Shown one piece after another: positions 8,401-11,806 of a DNA stretch of 11,806 bases. The stretch spans positions 31,239 through 43,044 of the forward strand of contig DPJP01000244.1 in NCBI GenBank assembly GCA_003542955.1, written 5' to 3'. This stretch comes from Armatimonadota bacterium (GTDB taxonomy: Bacteria; Armatimonadota; Zipacnadia; Zipacnadales; UBA11051). Every line of letters starts with the position of its first letter. The first letter of the stretch is position 1. The position numbers and the translations under genes were made by a program. Below the pieces are notes generated by a model. The model was not told where the DNA came from and searched no databases. It saw only the letters and a program-made list of their open reading frames with translations.

Positions 8401-9438
8401 GTCCAGGTTCGGCCGGTACATCTGCATCTGCCCGGCGAGAAAGCCCATCACGGAATAGCCGCGGCTCCTCTGCTCATCGGTCAGGTAGCCGCTGTTGGCG
8501 ACCTGTTGCCACGCGCGCAGCCAGATCTCGACCATGTAGTGCTCATCGTAGTTGCCCTGCCGTCGCTGCTCGACCCAGTCGAGGTTTACGTAGACCGCAT
8601 CCATCGCTTTGCCGACCGCCTCCGCGAACTCGCGCTCCCCGGTGGTGCCGAAGTGCAGGCCGAAGTAGGTCAGGTGGCGGTTCAGGATATCGAGGACATA
8701 CTGCTCGGGTGACTTCTCGGGGTGGGAAGCCCGGTACTCGTCGCTGCCAGGTGGCAGAAGATCACCGGCCCAGGCTTCCGGCCACGGGCGACTGGTCCCC
8801 GCGCGATGCATGATCTGATCCATGCCGACGCCGATGCCGGGGGTCACGCTCAGGCAATACGGCGACCACGCCTCGCCCTCCCGCCCCTCGATCAGCGCCG
8901 CGTACTCGGAACAGGCGGCACGCACATCTTCGGGCCGTGGACCGCCCAGAATGACCGCATTCCAGCCAAGCCCCGTCGGGTCGACGATCGTGCGTACGGT
9001 ATGCCCTCCCGCTCCCGGGTACGCGGCATCTTCGAACGCGTAGTAGTCGATGTAGAGCCGGGCGATCGCCGGGTTGGAGGTCAGGTCGCCGAGCAGGATG
9101 AGATTGTGTGCGCCCTCGCCAGGCGGCCGCAGCACCTCCTCGGAGAACCTGAACGCGCGGCCAGAGACAAGCGATGCCCCCGGCAGGAGCGGCACCTCGG
9201 TCCCGTAGCGCTCGTAGATCGAGGACTGGAGTTCGCGGGCAATGCCGGCATAGGCCGGATGCGCGGGCACTCCGATCACTGCAACCGGTCCGCCCGCCTT
9301 CACCAGCACGGTCGACAGGCTCACAGGGTGCGGGCGCACGCTGTCGCGAACCTCGGCCCATGGGACCCCCACGGCTGCGGCTGACGGCATCTGCATGACA
9401 ATCACCACAAGCATGGCGACGACGATGCGGGACATCAT
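5467..9438 (-). CDS. secreted lyase-like giant: N-terminal accessory domain, helical toroid, beta-sandwich and C-terminal FG-GAP/VCBS propeller
   Basis: This protein of about 1323 residues is exported (positions below count from the GTG at 9450). A signal peptide covers residues about 5-26, ending PSAAA. Residues about 45-215 (VAVIGVPAHPAYAGIARELQ, LILLGDLTSNPAIARLY, AVILGG) resemble the alpha/beta accessory domain before GH67 and DUF4838 proteins. Residues about 245-530 are helix-rich, with GLDGNWHLMQAAL at 419-431, consistent with an alpha/alpha toroid. Residues about 555-900 are beta-rich, and RHLFMEKGRYFVVVDDL (674-690) closely resembles the heparinase II/III-type beta domain. Residues about 960-1327 hold propeller repeats: ADIAGDGQEEVLCG (975-988), ADFRLDG, DFDGDGIREILTG (1219-1231) and ADVTGDGRPELIVGG (1262-1276), with calcium-type Asp-Gly loops. 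A polysaccharide lyase or related glycan-binding role is inferred. I could not assign a catalytic triad or a PL family. Divergent from the gene at 9598, it is followed on the same strand by the nuclease. Confidence 0.8.
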   Translation of the reverse strand: MMSRIVVAMLVVIVMQMPSAAAVGVPWAEVRDSVRPHPVSLSTVLVKAGGPVAVIGVPAHPAYAGIARELQSSIYERYGTEVPLLPGASLVSGRAFRFSEEVLRPPGEGAHNLILLGDLTSNPAIARLYIDYYAFEDAAYPGAGGHTVRTIVDPTGLGWNAVILGGPRPEDVRAACSEYAALIEGREGEAWSPYCLSVTPGIGVGMDQIMHRAGTSRPWPEAWAGDLLPPGSDEYRASHPEKSPEQYVLDILNRHLTYFGLHFGTTGEREFAEAVGKAMDAVYVNLDWVEQRRQGNYDEHYMVEIWLRAWQQVANSGYLTDEQRSRGYSVMGFLAGQMQMYRPNLDEYGTTSYRILSRHQYSGVLAGDALCRYIQRHCEAGPALAATISGNREAFGTVIRTMLSTYTTGFDHKWGLDGNWHLMQAALEEPYPEYITTETLRLNADYATMCMNNAGVFVNFGAENIGAREGYDAYQILGRAETVLHDGGYRWMLDRGMKTYPYKSFIMSLNWLAHWYQPGLEPSEPTRLVGLNRLRVSTPIHEDLVAGRGRLYAGIPVVNDVPLDDTFTKITFRDGLGEDDQYLLYDGLGGITYSGNDANAICEYSRYGQPLLVQYTVQHDPFYQNTVSVSRGNAGDATGTFARLLAMADIGPMCYVASEVDPQCGSRHVRHLFMEKGRYFVVVDDLTLADTDEASLACTFRGLGEGEIGPDGHTWRVRAANADLALQSVPVSGQSPVPQLSLSVEEAGANTGGEGVRISVLRETAARQFARGDTYRYANLFYGLPTGADPGYEAVSVSADMMLVRSNSGEPIALYGVGADGPAAARSIECRAGAFRLSPDGAQFIALRELLLPGEPALSLAHPVTVAMDFRERTVTVQAPTVRCTGTVVWEPEWSVTATDGELAEGVTLPDGQRLRLDVAGLSDAIRDAVRAYADTPIPTPASEPRPALPLSIRAAQLLPPDSRVNAVVHADIAGDGQEEVLCGLENGRLVLIHPGGEAPLEVQTGSAPLRSVWAGRLEGVPTLICGAQDGEVRAYDLAGRLLWQYHNRRWQHTPKLAVYSIAVADFRLDGSQPVALGCHGGVLLLDVRGEPAELQWTPVYAHMVMPTSVVGLSGEARPWLVANSAGGGLKLVDPVAGTVINGWLQGWGGPASYQAVHEFGGPDQWFVHAGAVGVGCARLVDDAWRDGSRAASAIWADGWYKRTDGETRAVAVHDFDGDGIREILTGNETGFLVCYAHTGERLWKRLVGTPVNALLIADVTGDGRPELIVGGDDPGLTVYDAEWKVLAQWSPDAPDGIVNIWQDANGVVAVTRSGGVVRLMFE

Positions 9439-9451
9439 CTGCGCGATCACA

Positions 9452-9456
9452 CTCCT
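9452..9456 (-). promoter_or_regulatory. Shine-Dalgarno site with awkward spacing before the lyase-like gene
   Basis: AGGAG on the minus strand is 1 nt before an in-frame GTG (9450) and 13 nt before the first ATG (9438). Neither spacing is ideal. The ATG is preferred because it gives a compact signal peptide, but the GTG would add only four residues. Confidence 0.4.
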
Positions 9457-9472
9457 GAGTGCAGGTTAGCCG

Positions 9473-9520
9473 GCCCGCAGCGCTGTACCTGCAGGGGCTG
9501 CGGCATACCCGTCTGCGGGC
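9473..9520. repeat. inverted repeat with nested palindromes in the divergent promoter region
   Basis: GCCCGCAG (9473-9480) and CTGCGGGC (9513-9520) are perfect reverse complements 32 nt apart. Between or overlapping them are two 8-bp palindromes, CAGCGCTG (9478-9485) and CCTGCAGG (9488-9495), and a GCAG-GGG-CTGC mini-hairpin (9491-9501). The element lies within the 159 bp between the two divergent giants and would fall in the 5' leader of the minus-strand gene. It may be an operator or an RNA structure. In GC-rich DNA short palindromes are common, so this is suggestive only. Confidence 0.35.
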
Positions 9521-9557
9521 GGTTGGTGCAGGCACAACGCCCGCCCGGGTCGAACTC

Positions 9558-9565
9558 AGTATATA
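9558..9565. promoter_or_regulatory. AT-rich -10-like element between the divergent giants
   Basis: This is the only AT-rich tract in the intergenic region. Read on the minus strand it gives TATACT (9563 to 9558, 5 of 6 to TATAAT), suited to the lyase-like gene. Read on the plus strand it gives TATATA (9560-9565, 4 of 6), suited to the gene at 9598. No convincing -35 box was found for either direction. Confidence 0.3.
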
Positions 9566-9585
9566 GGAGCACTCAGCAGGAGCCC

Positions 9586-9592
9586 GGAGGAG
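9586..9592 (+). promoter_or_regulatory. strong Shine-Dalgarno site for the right-edge gene
   Basis: GGAGGAG lies 5 nt before the ATG at 9598, near-ideal strength and spacing. It fixes the start of a gene whose end is outside the window. Confidence 0.7.
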
Positions 9593-9597
9593 CCGCC

Positions 9598-11806
9598 ATG
9601 GACCGTATGACGCTTGTCCGCGTACTGATCGTCTCCGCGTTCGCGATCATCACCGCTGCAGCTGTCGTTCTCGGCCAGGTGCCGGAGATCGCCAACGCTG
9701 CCGCACTCGTCACCGAGCCGATCGAGATCGAGGGTGGAGATACCTGGAGACAGCAGGTCAGCGTTCCCCCACTCGGCGCCGATGACGTCTCTGTGCTCTG
9801 GGTGCGCGCACGCATCCCGATGGGGGGCGGCGGCAACTTCTGCATGCGGATCACGATCGATGGCGCGCCGCTCCAGGACAACTGGTTCAAGCCCAGGCTG
9901 CTCAACAAGCCCCCGTTCTTCGATCCACCCGGTACTGACTACCACTTCGCCTGGTACCGCGATATCTCATGGGGGAACTTCAGCCACACCTGGTTCACGG
10001 TCTTCAGCCCGAAGCCTGACACCAACTGGGCAGGCACCGGGCAGGACTTCGACTACCTGTTCAGCCTCGATGGGCTCGTCCAGGGCGGGAGCTTTGAACT
10101 CGGCATTGAGCACACTTTCCCCGGCCTTGCCGCGGCGCTGAACATCGACCGCGCGCCACTGCTCGTCGAGCGCCTCGAGATCGGCTCTCTCCCGCGGAGC
10201 GAAGTCGAGCGACTGCAGGCAGCGGCGTGGGGAGGCATAGAGATCGCGGACCGCCCCGTCAACCCCGTAGTTCCCGAGAGTGAAACGGGCGAAGTGGCCT
10301 ATGAACTCGAGTGGTCGGGCAAGCCGGAGCCGCCCGCACAGGTCACATTTGATGATCTGAGCGGGTGGACGTGCCGCGCGATGGGGTCCTCCACGGTGAC
10401 GCTACAGGCCTCCGTAGCCCAGCGGCTGTGGCGTCCCTCAGTGGGCAAGCTGACACTATCCCCGGCCGAGGACACCTCGCGCATCATCATATCGCCGCCA
10501 TCGCCGATCTCCATCGCGGACGGCTTTGATGCCGCCAACTTCTGGGTCCACGGTCATCTGCACTTCATGAGCCCCGATTACTCCCCGATCTCCGCACGGG
10601 CGGTGCTCGAGGATGCGGAGGGGAGGGAACTTGTCGTCAACCTCGGCGAGATCAGGATGGGCTACTGGATGCTGCTGCACGGCTCTCTGCCACAGACATT
10701 CCGTGAGGGCTTCACCTGGCCGATGGCTTTCAAGGCCTTGCTGCTGGACTGCACCAAGCCGAAGACTGACTACACCTGCTATCTGGAGTCCATCTGTTTC
10801 TACGAAAGGAACCGGCAACCGATCTCCTTTCCCCGTCCCGATGACGCCGTGTTCCCAGTCCGCGCTACGGGCATGCTGCCAACCGCGCCCGACGGCGCGG
10901 AGACCCGCGTTGAGGCGCTCGCCGACGGGGCACGCTTCGTGAGCAGAGCCGGCGGCAGGCGACTGGTCTACGAGGTCTCCCCCACCGACGGCTGCCTTCA
11001 GGGCGTGAGCGCGCGCTGGGCTCAGGGGCGCGTGCTGCGGCCGTGCGACGGCGGCGGGATACTGCCCGAGAGCGGGTCGCAACCGGTGTCGGGTGAGTTG
11101 CGCTCCGCCCGTATCGAAGGCGATCATCTGCTCGCAGAGTGGCAGAATGCGGCCGGTCAGCGCTGGAGCGCCGACTACTCGCTCACAGGGCGCACGCTCG
11201 TGGTGGACCTCCAGACGGAGGGGAACTGGTCGGCAGGGACGGCGTTTGGCGAGCTTGCGGGGCTCTCGGACCCCCGAGGCATCGAGGTGCCCTACCTGAT
11301 GCTCAACTATGGGAAGCCGCAGGCGTGGACTGCCGTCGGTGACGGTGTCTTTGTCTCAGTGCTGCCGGATGTCTACTTCTCCGACTACTCGTCGGTCTCG
11401 CCGGAGACTACGCCGCCCCACGACGGCCGGATCGGCCTGCTGCAGCGCACCAACTACGTCCAACTCACCGACGGCAACCGCAACCCGCTCCGTGACAGGC
11501 TCCTGATTACGGTCTCCGACGAGTTCGCCGATGTGCTCCCCAACCATGATAACCCGCCGTCTCCCAACCGCGAGCGGCTGGCGCCCTACATGTTTGTGAT
11601 GGACCGGACCATGAACCTGACGCGCTGGGAGACATTCAAGCGCTACGGGTTGGACCACATCATCGCCAATGACTTTGCAGGCATCTTCGTGCGCACCTAC
11701 TCGGAGGGTTTCGGCTCGCGATGGCGTCCCCACCCGGGGCTGACGATCGAGCAGGTGCAGGCGGCGCGGGAGAAGATCAAGTCGCTCGGGTTTCTCTACG
11801 GCGGGC
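9598..11806 (+). CDS. secreted multidomain protein, probable glycoside hydrolase, 3'-truncated by the window edge
   Basis: The frame is open without a stop for 736 codons and runs off the right edge, so this is a partial gene. Residues about 5-27 (TLVRVLIVSAFAIITAAAVV) form a signal peptide hydrophobic core. Residues about 30-660 are beta-rich with many aromatic residues (WRQQVSV, FAWYRDISWGNF, TWFTVF, FWVHGHLHFM), consistent with stacked carbohydrate-binding or beta-sandwich modules. From residue about 662 the sequence changes to APYMFVMDRTMN, FKRYGLDHIIANDF, and an EQVQAAREKIKSLGF segment, the alternating strand-helix pattern of a TIM barrel just starting. The expected catalytic acids would lie beyond the window. 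I do not recognise a named family. It could be a new or poorly described glycoside hydrolase, or a non-catalytic glycan-binding protein. It is divergent from the lyase-like giant, suggesting joint control. A strong Shine-Dalgarno supports the start. Confidence 0.8.
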   Translation, partial: MDRMTLVRVLIVSAFAIITAAAVVLGQVPEIANAAALVTEPIEIEGGDTWRQQVSVPPLGADDVSVLWVRARIPMGGGGNFCMRITIDGAPLQDNWFKPRLLNKPPFFDPPGTDYHFAWYRDISWGNFSHTWFTVFSPKPDTNWAGTGQDFDYLFSLDGLVQGGSFELGIEHTFPGLAAALNIDRAPLLVERLEIGSLPRSEVERLQAAAWGGIEIADRPVNPVVPESETGEVAYELEWSGKPEPPAQVTFDDLSGWTCRAMGSSTVTLQASVAQRLWRPSVGKLTLSPAEDTSRIIISPPSPISIADGFDAANFWVHGHLHFMSPDYSPISARAVLEDAEGRELVVNLGEIRMGYWMLLHGSLPQTFREGFTWPMAFKALLLDCTKPKTDYTCYLESICFYERNRQPISFPRPDDAVFPVRATGMLPTAPDGAETRVEALADGARFVSRAGGRRLVYEVSPTDGCLQGVSARWAQGRVLRPCDGGGILPESGSQPVSGELRSARIEGDHLLAEWQNAAGQRWSADYSLTGRTLVVDLQTEGNWSAGTAFGELAGLSDPRGIEVPYLMLNYGKPQAWTAVGDGVFVSVLPDVYFSDYSSVSPETTPPHDGRIGLLQRTNYVQLTDGNRNPLRDRLLITVSDEFADVLPNHDNPPSPNRERLAPYMFVMDRTMNLTRWETFKRYGLDHIIANDFAGIFVRTYSEGFGSRWRPHPGLTIEQVQAAREKIKSLGFLYGG

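Noticed and set aside
9460..9532. three TGCAGG copies as regulatory repeats
   Set aside because: The hexamer is also common inside genes of this window, partly from Leu-Gln codon pairs, and the spacing is irregular.
10456..11127. 223-codon open frame on the minus strand
   Set aside because: Antisense to the right-edge gene, which has a strong Shine-Dalgarno and an uninterrupted 736-codon frame; no recognisable protein features.

Overview
The window is GC-rich (roughly two thirds G+C by eye) bacterial chromosome-type DNA. It is almost fully coding and carries six protein genes, two of them very long. No tRNA, rRNA, CRISPR array, transposase or phage gene was seen. The gene content is a DUF6785/DUF6784-type membrane protein, a short ceramidase-fold hydrolase, a GH16-type lipoprotein and giant secreted carbohydrate-active-like proteins. 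This mix resembles uncultured Armatimonadota, Planctomycetota or related lineages with large glycan-degrading repertoires. That placement is inference from family recall, not from a marker gene.

Layout, left to right. (1) 70-1359 (+): single-domain neutral ceramidase-like hydrolase. (2) 1372-2475 (-): lipoprotein-type GH16 protein with an EIDIE active-site motif, convergent with gene 1 and only 12 nt from it. (3) 2706-4754 (+): polytopic membrane protein of the DUF6785/DUF6784 family. It is divergent from gene 2 and is preceded by an extended -10 promoter, with a perfect 8-bp dyad at the predicted transcription start. (4) 4791-5381 (-): DRGH-type DNA/RNA non-specific endonuclease, convergent with gene 3. 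(5) 5467-9438 (-): secreted protein of about 1323 residues. Its N-terminal part resembles a GH67/DUF4838-type accessory domain, followed by a helical toroid and a heparinase-II/III-like beta domain, and then a C-terminal FG-GAP/VCBS-type beta-propeller. Gene 4 lies downstream of it on the same strand. (6) 9598 to the right edge (+): secreted multidomain protein, cut by the window end, probably entering a TIM-barrel glycosidase domain. It is divergent from gene 5.

Taken together, genes 2, 5 and 6 look like exported polysaccharide-processing proteins. Gene 3 is a membrane protein of unknown function that could move or sense a product, and gene 1 is a soluble amidase/hydrolase-like enzyme. A nuclease in the same strand block as the lyase-like giant is unexpected. 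A shared pathway is an inference from proximity. There is no SusC/SusD pair, ABC sugar transporter, regulator or sigma/anti-sigma pair in view. The strongest candidates for something new are the architecture of gene 5, the incomplete gene 6, and the promoter/dyad arrangement in front of gene 3. Nothing in the sequence proves a new system.
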